A stretch of 64,000 nt of DNA, taken from Rubricoccus sp963708165. GTDB lineage: Bacteria > Bacteroidota > Rhodothermia > Rhodothermales > Rubricoccaceae. The number at the start of each line of letters is the position of its first letter. Positions within the stretch are counted from its first letter, which is position 1. This document shows, in pieces, positions 1 through 9,412 of this stretch. The notes below the pieces were generated by a model. It did not search any database. It was given only the letters and a program-made list of their open reading frames with translations, and was not told where the DNA came from. The translations under genes and the position numbers were made by a program. Where the stretch lies: the NCBI GenBank assembly GCA_963708165.1, contig OY970187.1, forward strand, positions 310,001 to 374,000, written 5' to 3'.

Positions 1-507
1 CTCGCGCGGCACCTTCGCGGGCTCAAGGATCAGCCCATTTTCATCTCGCCCTACATCCGCGGCATCAAGCAGTTCGGCGACGCCGCGATCTCGCTCGGCG
101 ACCACGTCCGCTCCTGGAACGACGTGTTCGCCCGCCTGGAAGGCCTGGTCGATGTCGTCGCGTTCCAGGACGGCAACGTGTCCCTGGGCGACCTGCCAGA
201 TTTCCTGCGCGAGAACCACCGCCTCGCCTCTGCGCACGGCCTCACGTCGTGGAGCAACGTCGAGTCGTTCGGGCGCGACGTGCACATCCGCTTCCCGCCC
301 ATCGACCACCGCACGCTGCGCTACAAGATGGAGGCCGCCGCCGCCGCTGGCGTCGACAAGCTCATCACGTTCGAGTTCTCGCACTTTATGAGCCCGCATT
401 CCATCTACCCCGCCGCGCGCAATCTCTTTCTGCGCTACGTCGAGTTCCTGGAATCCCAGGGCTTCGACGGCACCCAGGCCCGCGCCATCGCCGCCGCTGC
501 CCGGTAG
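1..507 (+). CDS. DUF4434-like (glycoside hydrolase-like) protein, 5' end missing
   Basis: The reading frame is open from base 1, so the N-terminus lies outside the window; 168 codons remain. The visible part has the pattern of DUF4434 proteins, a TIM-barrel family related to glycoside hydrolases. It shows an ISPYIRG segment, then DVVAFQDGNV, a WSNVESF segment and a C-terminal FEFSHFMSPHS followed by a conserved LRYVEFLE helix. The AGE-family sugar epimerase gene lies 91 bp downstream in the same direction, which supports a role in carbohydrate metabolism. The substrate cannot be read from sequence. The family call rests on remembered motif pattern, not a search. Confidence 0.7.
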   Translation, partial: LARHLRGLKDQPIFISPYIRGIKQFGDAAISLGDHVRSWNDVFARLEGLVDVVAFQDGNVSLGDLPDFLRENHRLASAHGLTSWSNVESFGRDVHIRFPPIDHRTLRYKMEAAAAAGVDKLITFEFSHFMSPHSIYPAARNLFLRYVEFLESQGFDGTQARAIAAAAR

Positions 508-508
508 C

Positions 509-592
509 AGGTACAGGGTGCGAGGTACCGGGTACGACGTGCGAAGCAGCACGCCGTGCCACCGAGTACCCCGTACCGAGTACCCCGTACCT
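509..592. repeat. Inverted repeat of GGTAC-type units before the epimerase gene
   Basis: Two 27-nt arms, 509-535 and 566-592, are inverted copies matching at 22 of 27 positions and separated by 30 nt. The right arm contains a direct repeat of ACCGAGTACCCCGT. The element ends 6 nt before the ATG at 599, so it lies in the leader of the downstream gene and could form a large hairpin in its mRNA. It is unrelated in sequence to the CCTCTGGCG word. Role unknown. Confidence 0.75.
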
Positions 593-598
593 CACTCC

Positions 599-1873
599 AT
601 GACCACGTTCCCCGTCACCCTCCCTCCCTCGGCCTCTGGCGCCGCGCTCCGCGCCCTCCGGCAGCGCTACGAAACCGAGCTGTTCGACCGCGTGGTCCCC
701 TTCTGGGAGCGCCACTCGCCAGATCCCATCCACGGCGGCACGTTCAACAGCCTTGACCGCGACGGCACGCTCTACGACACCACCAAGCACGTCTGGCTGA
801 TGGGCCGCCAGGCGTGGCTGTTCTCCACGCTCTACCGAACCGTCGAACAGCGCGACTCGTGGCTGGCGCTGGCCGCCTCTGGCGTCGAGTTCTTGCGCGA
901 GCACGCCGTGCGCGATGACGGGATGGTCTACTTCCACCTCGCGAGAGATGGCGCGCCGATCTACCGCCAGCGGAAGATCTTCTCCGAGTGCTTTACCGCA
1001 ATGGCTCTCGCCGAGCACGGCCGCGCCGCTGACCGCCCCGAACTCACGCGGGAGGCCGAGACGATGCTGGAAAACATCTTCCGCTGGGCCGAGGACCCCA
1101 CGCCCATCGGCCGACCCAGCCTGCCAGGCCAACGCCCCGCGATCTCGCTTGCGGTCCCGATGATCCTGCTCAATCTCATCGAAGAGGTCGCGGGAGACGA
1201 CTGGCGCCGCTACTCCGCCGAGATCGACCGGCTTCTGGCGCGCGTCCGCCTGCACATGCGAGAGGTGCCCGCCTCTGGCGCAGGATCTGCCGGCGACGCG
1301 AACGAGACCAGCGCCTCTGGCGCCAGAGGCTCCCGCATCGAAGTCCGTGAGACCGTCGCGCCCGACGGCTCGCTCCTGGACGGCCCCGAGGGGCGCCTGC
1401 TCAACCCCGGCCACGCCATCGAGGCCGGATGGTTCGTGCAGCACTGGGCTCAGCGCCTGGGAGACCAAGAACTGTCCGCGCTCGCGCTCCGCGTCGTGGC
1501 AGACGCTTACGCCAGAGGCTGGGACACGGAGCATGGCGGCCTCTACTACTTCCTCGACGCCGACGACCACTCCCCGACCGCGCTGGAGTGGAACATGAAG
1601 CTGTGGTGGCCGCACTGCGAGGCCCTCTACGGTCACCTTCTCGGCGCCTCGCTCACCGGCAGCGCCGACGCCTGGGCCGCCTTCGAGCAGACCGACCACT
1701 ATACCTTTTCCCACTTCCCAGACCCCGAGCACGGCGAGTGGTTTGGCTACCTCGACCGCGAGGGAAGGCGCACGCACCGCTTCAAGGGCGGCCCGTACAA
1801 AGGCTGCTTCCACGTGCCGCGCGCGCTGCTGCTGTGCTCACGCCGCTTGGCGGAGATGGAGCGCGAGGCCTGA
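599..1873 (+). CDS. AGE family epimerase/isomerase (N-acylglucosamine 2-epimerase-like)
   Basis: A 424-residue protein with the sequence character of the (alpha/alpha)6-barrel AGE superfamily, which interconverts aldoses such as N-acetylglucosamine/N-acetylmannosamine, cellobiose or mannose. Seen: an N-terminal HGGTFNSLDRDG segment, KHVWLMGRQAW, the RKIFSECF segment, and near the C-terminus GGLYYFLDAD, EWNMKLWWPHCEAL and HFPDPEHGEWFGYLDREG. The W-x-P-H-x-E and HGEWFGYL segments are typical of this family. The ATG at 599 fits the conserved start; an upstream extension in frame would run through the inverted repeat. The TGA stop abuts a palindromic CCTCTGGCG pair. It is probably co-transcribed with the DUF4434 gene. 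The exact sugar is not assignable. Confidence 0.85.
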   Translation: MTTFPVTLPPSASGAALRALRQRYETELFDRVVPFWERHSPDPIHGGTFNSLDRDGTLYDTTKHVWLMGRQAWLFSTLYRTVEQRDSWLALAASGVEFLREHAVRDDGMVYFHLARDGAPIYRQRKIFSECFTAMALAEHGRAADRPELTREAETMLENIFRWAEDPTPIGRPSLPGQRPAISLAVPMILLNLIEEVAGDDWRRYSAEIDRLLARVRLHMREVPASGAGSAGDANETSASGARGSRIEVRETVAPDGSLLDGPEGRLLNPGHAIEAGWFVQHWAQRLGDQELSALALRVVADAYARGWDTEHGGLYYFLDADDHSPTALEWNMKLWWPHCEALYGHLLGASLTGSADAWAAFEQTDHYTFSHFPDPEHGEWFGYLDREGRRTHRFKGGPYKGCFHVPRALLLCSRRLAEMEREA

Positions 1874-1891
1874 GCCTCTGGCGCCAGAGGC

Positions 1892-2056
1892 CATCTCTTC
1901 CCCTCTTTCTCGCGTGGGCTACGCCAGAGGCGGGACAGCTTGACACGCAAGTAATCAACCCAGCCTCTCGCGCCATGCCCACGCCCCACCGACGCCTTCG
2001 CGCACGGCGACCGCTCGCACATCTGCGGTGCCCTTCACGAGTCCGGCGCCCGTTAG
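1892..2056 (+). pseudogene. Broken duplicate of the aspS promoter and 5' end
   Basis: This stretch is a diverged copy of the region around the start of aspS (about 2710-2870). The 21-nt tract TCTCTTCC..TTCTCGCG upstream is identical in both. After the start region, codons 1988-2053 read TDAFAHGDRSHICGALHESGAR, against T-D-A-F-T-H-G-D-R-T-H-T-C-G-E-L-R-E-S-D-A in aspS, and then hit TAG at 2054. The copy also carries an indel between ATG (1975) and this frame. It is best explained as the original or a duplicated aspS 5' end, separated from the gene by the roughly 800 bp that follow. It cannot encode a functional synthetase. Confidence 0.75.
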
Positions 2057-2336
2057 ACAGTTTCATGTCATCGGGTCGTCCCTGGCTACCACTGGAATCG
2101 GCCCCCACACGTCCTTGGCCACCGCACAGCCTCTGGCGATCTCTCGGGGCAGCCTCTGGCGGTGTGCGCCGCGCGTCGCGTGTGCCAGAACGATAGCCTG
2201 TCGAATGGCCTCATTAGACAATACTGGACGCCGACCTCCACCACCGATGTTCTAAACAGTTGAGAGGCCGTCTTACGAATGCAAAAGCGCCTCTACTGTC
2301 TCACTGAGGGGCTCCGCAAGACGTCTGTGGCGGTGC
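2057..2336. other. Intergenic stretch without a convincing gene
   Basis: About 280 bp lie between the broken aspS copy and the TIGR03643 gene. Two CCTCTGGCG copies occur near 2128 and 2149. The reverse strand has an open frame at about 2065-2250, but it begins just after a stop and has no ATG start, and I do not recognise it. I see no RNA gene or terminator. Confidence 0.5.
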
Positions 2337-2612
2337 CTAGCGATTCACTTTGTTGTGCCCACTCGACTGATGTCGGTTGACAGCCGCGGGCCGTTTCTGC
2401 GCGTGCTTGGTCTTTCGCCCGCTCACTCTGGCACGCCAGCGTTTAAACGCACGGGTGGAAAGCTCCCGCCGCATGAGTCGAATCACGTCCGGTTCGGACA
2501 ATCCGTAGGTCGCCGCGATGGCCTCGAACGGCGTACGGTCCTCCCAGGCCATCTCCACGGCGCGGCTTACATCGGCAGCTGAGAGATCGGTCATAGGCAC
2601 CTGGATCGGCAC
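2337..2612 (-). CDS. TIGR03643 / DUF2805 family small protein
   Basis: A 91-residue basic protein carrying the diagnostic core of the TIGR03643 (DUF2805) family: EMAWEDRTPFEAI, then GLSEPDVIRLMRREL and a SGRKTKH segment. The fold looks like a helix-turn-helix of transposase or sigma type, and function in the family is unknown. ATG at 2612 gives MPIQVP-MTDLS; the internal ATG at 2594 (MTDLS) is equally plausible because family members usually begin shortly before this point. The gene lies on the opposite strand between the two aspS 5' ends. It contains no CCTCTGGCG copy, unlike most neighbours, so it may have arrived later. Confidence 0.8.
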   Translation of the reverse strand: MPIQVPMTDLSAADVSRAVEMAWEDRTPFEAIAATYGLSEPDVIRLMRRELSTRAFKRWRARVSGRKTKHAQKRPAAVNRHQSSGHNKVNR

Positions 2613-2786
2613 GTAGCGAGCAGGATCGGCGGGGCGAGCAACCTACGACCGCGGCGCCAGAGGCCTCTGGCGAGATGTGGCCCGGAGTTCGGCCTCTGGC
2701 GCGTGGCCGCGCGTCTCTTCCCCTCTTTCTCGCGCTTGCCCCGCCAGAGGCCTGATAGCTTTGGGCTTCATCTCAGACGAACGCCG

Positions 2787-4683
<1,897 letters not shown>

Positions 4684-4710
4684 TCCTCTGGCGCCAGAGG
4701 CGCACGTCGC

Positions 4711-4962
4711 GTGGATGCTCAACGCAAACCCCTATCTCGCGTTCAGATCATGCTGTCCTCGTTTGTCGGGGTCGCAGTCATCGCCGCGGGCGCGTATGTG
4801 GCCGCCAACATGAACCAGGGGCAGGGCGCTGCAATGGCGCTGATGGGCGCTGCAGTGTTCGCGGAGATCCTGCACCGTAGAACGGGCGCAAGGTGGGCGG
4901 CGGGCCTGATGTGGTCGCTCGTCGCCGCGGGCGGCATCACGTACTTCGCATTCAGCATGTAG
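4711..4962 (+). CDS. Small membrane protein, two transmembrane segments
   Basis: An 83-residue hypothetical protein. From GTG 4711 it begins MDAQRKPLSRVQIM; the first in-frame ATG is at 4750, so the start is uncertain. Two hydrophobic helices are visible, roughly residues 15-32 (SSFVGVAVIAAGAYVAA) and 60-82, flanking a short loop with HRRTGARW. I do not recognise the family. It follows aspS by 27 bp in the same direction. Its TAG stop runs directly into a one-mismatch copy of the repeat word. Confidence 0.6.
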   Translation: MDAQRKPLSRVQIMLSSFVGVAVIAAGAYVAANMNQGQGAAMALMGAAVFAEILHRRTGARWAAGLMWSLVAAGGITYFAFSM

Positions 4963-5010
4963 CCTCTTGCGCCAGAGGCAACCTCGGAGGCCTCTGGCGG
5001 TCTGCACCGC

Positions 5011-5463
5011 ATGATCCGACTCCTCTGCTTGATTTCCGCCCTGCTGCTGCTCGCGTGCGACAGCGGAGACTCTGCGCCAGAGGCCGCCGTGTGCCGCGAT
5101 GGCGCGAACCTCGTGCCGGTCTACTTCCGCGCGGGCGGCTCCGCGCTGGACGCCACGGCGCAGGAACGGCTCTCCGACAACATGCGCGTCCTGCGCGGCT
5201 GCCCGGAACTGGACATCGTGCCTCGCGGCTACGTAGACGGATGCAGTCAGGAAGCCGCGAACGGTGGCGGCCTCCGGCTTTCTCAGGCCCGCGCCGACGT
5301 GGTCCGTGATTTCTACCTCGCCAACGGACTCGCCGATTCCCGCCTGGGGCAAAGCGAAGGGCGCGGCGTAGATCCCGCGACCTCAGCAGAGTTTGGCGCG
5401 AGGTGCACGGCCCCCATGCCGGACGCGCGGCGTGCGGAGACAACAGTCACACGGCCGCAGTAG
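5011..5463 (+). CDS. OmpA-like lipoprotein
   Basis: A 150-residue lipoprotein. The N-terminus MIRLLCLISALLLLAC ends in a lipobox (LLAC, modified Cys at residue 16). The mature part begins PVYFRAGGSALDATAQERL, matching the start of an OmpA/MotB peptidoglycan-binding domain (beta strand then helix). It ends with RLSQARADVVRDFYLANG and a variable tail. The central GYVDG replaces the usual GHTD, and only one helix-rich half is well conserved, so peptidoglycan binding is inferred rather than certain. The protein probably faces the periplasm from the outer membrane. The TAG stop overlaps a perfect 18-bp palindrome (5463-5480). Confidence 0.75.
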   Translation: MIRLLCLISALLLLACDSGDSAPEAAVCRDGANLVPVYFRAGGSALDATAQERLSDNMRVLRGCPELDIVPRGYVDGCSQEAANGGGLRLSQARADVVRDFYLANGLADSRLGQSEGRGVDPATSAEFGARCTAPMPDARRAETTVTRPQ

Positions 5464-5523
5464 CCTCTGGCGCCAGAGGCGGCGCACTACAGACCTCCTC
5501 AGCCACAGACCTCCGCCAGAGGC

Positions 5524-6537
5524 CTACCGCGCGAGCCTCTGGCGGCGGCGCGCGTAGCCGGGCGCGAGTGCGAGCCGGATCTTGCGACGGCGCGGCACCC
5601 AGGCGCGCTGCGTGAGGTTGTCGTAGCCGCGGGCGCGGACCTCATTGAGGATCTCGCGGTAGGTGCGCAGGGCGGTGCGTATCCCCCACTTGGCGTTGAA
5701 GCGCAGGCTCGCGATGCCGCGGTCGGCCTCATCGTAAAACGCCTCGGCCTGCTGCATCAGCTCTTCCACGAGCGCGGCGTACGCGGGCGCCAGAGGCCCG
5801 AGCGGCTCCAGGCTGGATGCGCCAGAGGCTGCCCCCAAAAGCGCCTCTGGCGTGATGCCCGCCGCGCCGAGGCGGTCGGCCGGGAGGTAGACGCGGCCGA
5901 GTTCGCGGATGTCCTCGCCCACGTCGCGGAGGATGTTGGTGAGCTGCATGGCCGCGCCCAGCGCGCGCGCGGGCCGGTCCAGCGCTGAGCGGTCCGCCCG
6001 CTCGCGCGTGAGAAACGGGAGCACGATGGCGCCCACGCTGCCCGCGACGAGATCTGAATAGTCCAGCAAGTCCTGGTTGGTGCGGATCGGCGTTTGGCGG
6101 AGATCCCAGACCGCGCCGTCGAGTTGCTGGTGCAGCGGATGCGGGTCCAGTCCGAACTGGCGGTGCACCTCGGCAAGCCGCCGCCAGAGGAGCGCGTGCG
6201 GCCCCGCTTCTGGCGGAAACCCTGCGAGGGTGGCGTCCAGGTCGGGCGCATCGTCGCGCGCCTCTTCCAACGCCGCCTCGCGGCCGATGAGGTAGGCGCG
6301 TTCGTCGGCCAAATGGTCGACCGTGCGGCAGTAGAGGTACACCGTCGCCACGGGCAGGCGCACGCGGCGGGGCAGCAGGCGCGCTGCGAACGAAAACGTG
6401 CGGCTGTGATGCCGGAAAGCCTCACGCAGAAACGCGTTCTGCTCGGCCTCTGGCGCACCCGCCGATGGCGGCGCGGGCGCGGCGCCGAGCCCCGGCCCGG
6501 TGATTGGAGCCTCTGGCGCGCGGCGAGCCTCTGGCAT
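5524..6537 (-). CDS. crtB: Phytoene/squalene synthase family protein (carotenoid pathway)
   Basis: A 337-residue head-to-head prenyl synthase that would condense two geranylgeranyl diphosphates to phytoene. Seen: an RTFSFAARLLPRR segment, YLYCRTVDHLADE (first Asp-rich motif region), and AMQLTNILRDVGEDIRELGRVYLP (second Asp-rich motif DVGED), with RLGAAGI, RTYREILNEV and a basic C-terminus. The first motif is TVDHLAD rather than the classical DDxxD. The ATG overlaps the TGA of the upstream cruF-like gene (TGATG), so the two are translationally coupled. A squalene/dehydrosqualene synthase role is less likely given this partner. The first 35 residues are low-complexity Pro/Ala built largely from the repeat word. 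Confidence 0.85.
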   Translation of the reverse strand: MPEARRAPEAPITGPGLGAAPAPPSAGAPEAEQNAFLREAFRHHSRTFSFAARLLPRRVRLPVATVYLYCRTVDHLADERAYLIGREAALEEARDDAPDLDATLAGFPPEAGPHALLWRRLAEVHRQFGLDPHPLHQQLDGAVWDLRQTPIRTNQDLLDYSDLVAGSVGAIVLPFLTRERADRSALDRPARALGAAMQLTNILRDVGEDIRELGRVYLPADRLGAAGITPEALLGAASGASSLEPLGPLAPAYAALVEELMQQAEAFYDEADRGIASLRFNAKWGIRTALRTYREILNEVRARGYDNLTQRAWVPRRRKIRLALAPGYARRRQRLAR

Positions 6538-7364
6538 CACGAGTAGATCGTCGCGCCCGAAGGGCCACCGGTTTGGCTGCGCCAGTAGATCACGCCGAGC
6601 GCAACCGCGAGCGTAACCGAGGCGATCAGTCCCGCCAGAGGCAGGCCGTAGAGCAAGCAGACGGAGATCGGGAAGAAGACATTGAGCGCATACGCCAGAG
6701 GCCCCCACCTCGCCACAAACGGGTCCGCAGCGGGGCGCATCCCGCCCATCATCTCGAAGGCCAGCGAGATCAGGATGCTGGTCACAAACCACCCGTACCA
6801 GTTCACCCACGGCATCCCGAAAAAGGGCCCGCCGCCGGGGTAGCTCCAGAAGATGAAGGTGCCGCCGCCCTGGTTCATCGCGGGGTCCAGCGCCACGTCC
6901 CACACGATCATCAACACGGCCATCGCGACCGCCCGGCCCGCCACGCCCACGCGGAGCCGCCCGCCCAGGTCGTAGCAGAGCAGCGCAAGCGCGTACCAAC
7001 TCGTGGGGATAAACCACGGCACGTCGCCCAGAATCTTGGGGCCCAGCCGGTCTGTGTACTCGTACGGCGCGAACGGAATGCCGGTGTTGGTGCCCAAAAG
7101 CTCGCTTCCGGCGCCAATCAGGCTCGCCACGAACAGAAACGCGAGCGAGCGCCACGGCCCCAGGGTCCGCCAGTACAGCGCCAGCGTGACGAGCGGCAGC
7201 AGAAACATGTACGTCCACGTGGGGCCCGCGACCAGCTTCTGGTAGTACGGCCGGAAAAACTCCTCGACGGGCGCGATGTAAAGCGACAGCGTCCCCGCGA
7301 TGGCAAAGAAGACGGTTCCGGCGAGAAGCCAGAAGAGAATCTGAAACGTGCGGCGCGAATCCAT
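6537..7364 (-). CDS. cruF: CruF-like carotenoid hydratase (Caroten_synth family membrane protein)
   Basis: A 275-residue integral membrane protein with seven or eight hydrophobic helices. It matches the CruF/bisanhydrobacterioruberin hydratase family (PF04240) in GTNTGIPFAPYEY, LGPKILGDVPWFIPTSWY and the MIVWDVALDPAMN segment followed by FWSYPGGGPFFGMPWVNWYGW. This family adds water to the 1',2' double bond of gamma-carotene-type or acyclic carotenoids, a step toward glycosylated or acylated carotenoids in Rhodothermales. ATG at 7364 precedes the first helix directly. It overlaps crtB by TGATG. The family call comes from recognised motifs; the product in this organism is inferred. Confidence 0.85.
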   Translation of the reverse strand: MDSRRTFQILFWLLAGTVFFAIAGTLSLYIAPVEEFFRPYYQKLVAGPTWTYMFLLPLVTLALYWRTLGPWRSLAFLFVASLIGAGSELLGTNTGIPFAPYEYTDRLGPKILGDVPWFIPTSWYALALLCYDLGGRLRVGVAGRAVAMAVLMIVWDVALDPAMNQGGGTFIFWSYPGGGPFFGMPWVNWYGWFVTSILISLAFEMMGGMRPAADPFVARWGPLAYALNVFFPISVCLLYGLPLAGLIASVTLAVALGVIYWRSQTGGPSGATIYS

Positions 7365-7496
7365 GCGAGAGGCTCCGCCAGAGGCGGACGGAAAGGAAGC
7401 CGCCAGAGGCGGCCAGCAGAGGGAGCGCGGGAACGGCGCGCCTCGGTGGGGGATCCACAAGATCGTACCGCCCCCACCTTCACGCGTAGCCGCACC

Positions 7497-8207
7497 GTGA
7501 CCGCTCTCCGCCCGCCCGAGTTTTTCCCCACGCCCGAGGTCGCGGCGCTGCTTCTGGCGGCGGACCGCGTGATCCTGGCCGACACCCTCCCCTTCTCGCG
7601 ACAGGCCGCGCACAACCGGGCGCGCATCCGCGAAGCCTCTGGCGCGCAGTGGCTCAGCGTTCCACGCGAGCACACCGGCTGGAAGGTGCCTCTGGCGGAG
7701 CTGCAGATCACCGGGACCGACTGGGCACGGAAGCACATGCAGGCGCTGCGCACCGCCTACGGCATGGCGCCCTACGCCGAGCACGTCCTGCCCGAGGTCG
7801 AGGCGATGCTGACGCGCTCCTGGCCGTCGCTCGGCGCGCTGAGCGTGGAGACCACGCGCTGGACGCACCGCTGGCTGGGCGCGACCTCCGACCTCGTCGT
7901 CGCCTCGCAAGCGCCAGAGGCCCCGAACGCACTCGGCGCCCTGTGGCGGGCCTCTGGCGCGATAGACCCGAACGCCGACGTGCTGCTCGCGCTTCCGTCC
8001 TCGGCCGAGCGCGACCGCCAGAGGCTGGGCGTCCCCACGCACGTGCTCACGCTCGACGAGCGCCCGTACCGCCAGACGTTCGACGGCTGGGTGCCCGGCT
8101 GCTCGTCGCTGGACATGATTCTTAACCACGGCCCCGATGCCGCACGTCTTTTGCGCGAACGCACGACGGTCGAGCCTCTGGCGCCAGAGGCGCTGCGTCG
8201 TTCGTAG
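7497..8207 (+). CDS. WbqC-like family protein
   Basis: A 236-residue protein starting at GTG 7497 and divergent from the carotenoid genes. It fits the WbqC family: FPTPEVAALLLAADRVILAD near the N-terminus, NRARIREASGAQWLSVP, a WARKHMQALRTAYGMAPY segment and a C-terminal LGVPTHVLTLDERPYRQTF with a final GCSSLDMILNHGP. Family members occur in polysaccharide and other glycan loci and are thought to act as acyl or amide transferases, but biochemistry is thin. No in-frame ATG fits the family N-terminus. The C-terminal EPLAPEALRRS is encoded by a palindromic repeat pair (8174-8191). Confidence 0.8.
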   Translation: MTALRPPEFFPTPEVAALLLAADRVILADTLPFSRQAAHNRARIREASGAQWLSVPREHTGWKVPLAELQITGTDWARKHMQALRTAYGMAPYAEHVLPEVEAMLTRSWPSLGALSVETTRWTHRWLGATSDLVVASQAPEAPNALGALWRASGAIDPNADVLLALPSSAERDRQRLGVPTHVLTLDERPYRQTFDGWVPGCSSLDMILNHGPDAARLLRERTTVEPLAPEALRRS

Positions 8208-8208
8208 G

Positions 8209-8226
8209 GACACCATGCATGGTGTC
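8209..8226. repeat. REP-like palindrome, GTAGGGACACC type, copy 1
   Basis: GACACCATGCATGGTGTC is a perfect 18-bp palindrome just after the WbqC stop codon, preceded by GTAGG. A near-identical element in the opposite orientation, with one extra base, is at 51442-51462, also just after a gene. Short GTAGGG-flanked palindromes like this resemble REP elements mobilised by TnpA-REP (RAYT) transposases; no such transposase is in the window. Confidence 0.7.
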
Positions 8227-8318
8227 TGCGCCTGCTGATGAACGCCCCAGCCGGTGCGATGCCCTCTAGAGGCCTCTGGCTCCAAGCTCTCCGATAGACA
8301 GACGTGCCAGAGGCGCAC

Positions 8319-8356
8319 AAAAAGCCCCGAGCCGCGTGGTGGAACGGCTCGGGGCT
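8319..8356 (-). terminator. Rho-independent terminator for the phasin operon
   Basis: On the minus strand AGCCCCGAGCCG (8356-8345) pairs with CGGCTCGGGGCT (8334-8323) around a 10-nt loop and runs into TTTTT (8323-8319). It lies about 35 bp past the stop of the phasin gene, so it should end the PHA transcript. Confidence 0.85.
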
Positions 8357-8391
8357 AGATCCCGGCGGCGTACGGGCCGCCAGAGGCTGGG

Positions 8392-9171
8392 TTAGCGCAG
8401 ACGCGAGGCAGCGGCTTCGGCGGCGTCTTCGCCCTGCGCTTTCTCGACGACGACGGTGCCGACGCGCACTTCGTACCAGCCGTTGCTGGTCGGCACGATG
8501 GCGATCTCGCCGCTCGTCTGCATGTCGGCCAGTGCCGTCACGAGCGCCTTGCGGCCCTTGACCTTGGAGACGACTTCGCCCTCGGACTGGATCTCGTACC
8601 AACCGCCACCGACGGACTCGACGGTCATGGCCGACGGAGCCTCTGGCGCAGGAATGCTGGCCTCCAGCGCGCGGGTCTCCTTGACCTCCTCGACGCGAGC
8701 CGTGAGGCGCTCGACCGAGGCGGTGAGCTCGCTGATCTCCTCACGCGTCGGCACGCCGATGCGCTTCATCACGACAGCGACAGCGTCCTGGATGCGATCC
8801 TCGACCGAGTTGGCGGTTTCGCCGGCGACGTACTTGGCATCGCTCACGCGGCCCTTGACGGCGTCCTCGACTTTGTCGGTCGCACCGTCGATCTGCTTGC
8901 GGATCGTCTTCACGCGCTCCGTGCCGACGGCACCGAGATCGACCTTCTCGCCTCGCTTGACGAGCGTGTCGAAGGTCTCCTCGCCGGTTTCCTTGGCTGC
9001 GACGAGCGCACCGAGGCCTGCGAGAAACACGTTCTGCGCTGCGTCCTTGACGTTGCCTGCCGTGTCGGTGAAGCCGCGGCGGACCGCGTCGACGGTTTCC
9101 TTGGCGTTGGTAACCGCAGCGTCGGCGGTGTTACGGATTTCTTTGGTGAGTTCTTTGGTGGCGTTGGCCAT
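8392..9171 (-). CDS. Phasin-family protein (polyhydroxyalkanoate granule associated)
   Basis: A 259-residue mostly helical protein. ATG at 9171 gives MANATKELTKEIRNTADAAV. An N-terminal amphipathic region (TVDAVRRGFTDTAG.. VFLAGLGALVAAKETGEETFDTLVKRGEKV) matches phasins of the PhaI/PF05597 type, which coat PHA granules. A heptad-like helical middle follows (about residues 100-170). The C-terminal third has two WYE segments (GGWYEIQSEGEVVSKVKGR and NGWYEVRVGTVV) that look like a repeated small beta unit, unusual for phasins. It is last in a three-gene cluster behind a PhaR-type regulator, which supports the granule assignment. A cytoplasmic location is expected. Confidence 0.8.
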   Translation of the reverse strand: MANATKELTKEIRNTADAAVTNAKETVDAVRRGFTDTAGNVKDAAQNVFLAGLGALVAAKETGEETFDTLVKRGEKVDLGAVGTERVKTIRKQIDGATDKVEDAVKGRVSDAKYVAGETANSVEDRIQDAVAVVMKRIGVPTREEISELTASVERLTARVEEVKETRALEASIPAPEAPSAMTVESVGGGWYEIQSEGEVVSKVKGRKALVTALADMQTSGEIAIVPTSNGWYEVRVGTVVVEKAQGEDAAEAAASRLR

Positions 9172-9196
9172 GTGTCTGGGGGTGTGGTTGAAAAGG

Positions 9197-9409
9197 TCAG
9201 GAACGAGAGCGAAGAGATTCCGCAACTCGGGTGAGATCGGCGACGGCCATGTTCAGGCGGTCGATGTCCGAATGGGTCGGGAGACCCAGGGTGTGCAGGG
9301 CACGCTCGCCAGAGGCCTCGGCGGCATCCTGCGCGTCGCTAAAAGCCGAGAGGCCTCTGGCGAAGACGACGCGCGCCGTGTTCTTGAAAGCGCTGATGGC
9401 GTCTATCAT
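9197..9409 (-). CDS. Short phasin-like protein
   Basis: A 70-residue helical protein, MIDAISAFKNTARVVFARGLSAFSDAQDAAEASGERALHTLG-type sequence, resembling the N-terminal granule-binding part of phasins, followed by a short coiled-coil tail (LNMAVADLTRVAESL). It lies 3 bp after the PhaR-like gene and 25 bp before the larger phasin, so all three probably form one operon. It may be a mini-phasin. The middle contains a tail-to-tail repeat copy. Confidence 0.65.
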   Translation of the reverse strand: MIDAISAFKNTARVVFARGLSAFSDAQDAAEASGERALHTLGLPTHSDIDRLNMAVADLTRVAESLRSRS

Positions 9410-9412
9410 CGG

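Noticed and set aside
386..1813. Long minus-strand open frame across the epimerase gene
   Set aside because: It mirrors a strongly conserved plus-strand gene; high GC leaves antisense frames open. The product is Arg/Ala-rich with no recognisable domain.
2028..2255. 75-codon plus frame between the aspS duplicate and the TIGR03643 gene
   Set aside because: Spans the duplicate's tail, has no motif, and its composition follows the local repeat copies.
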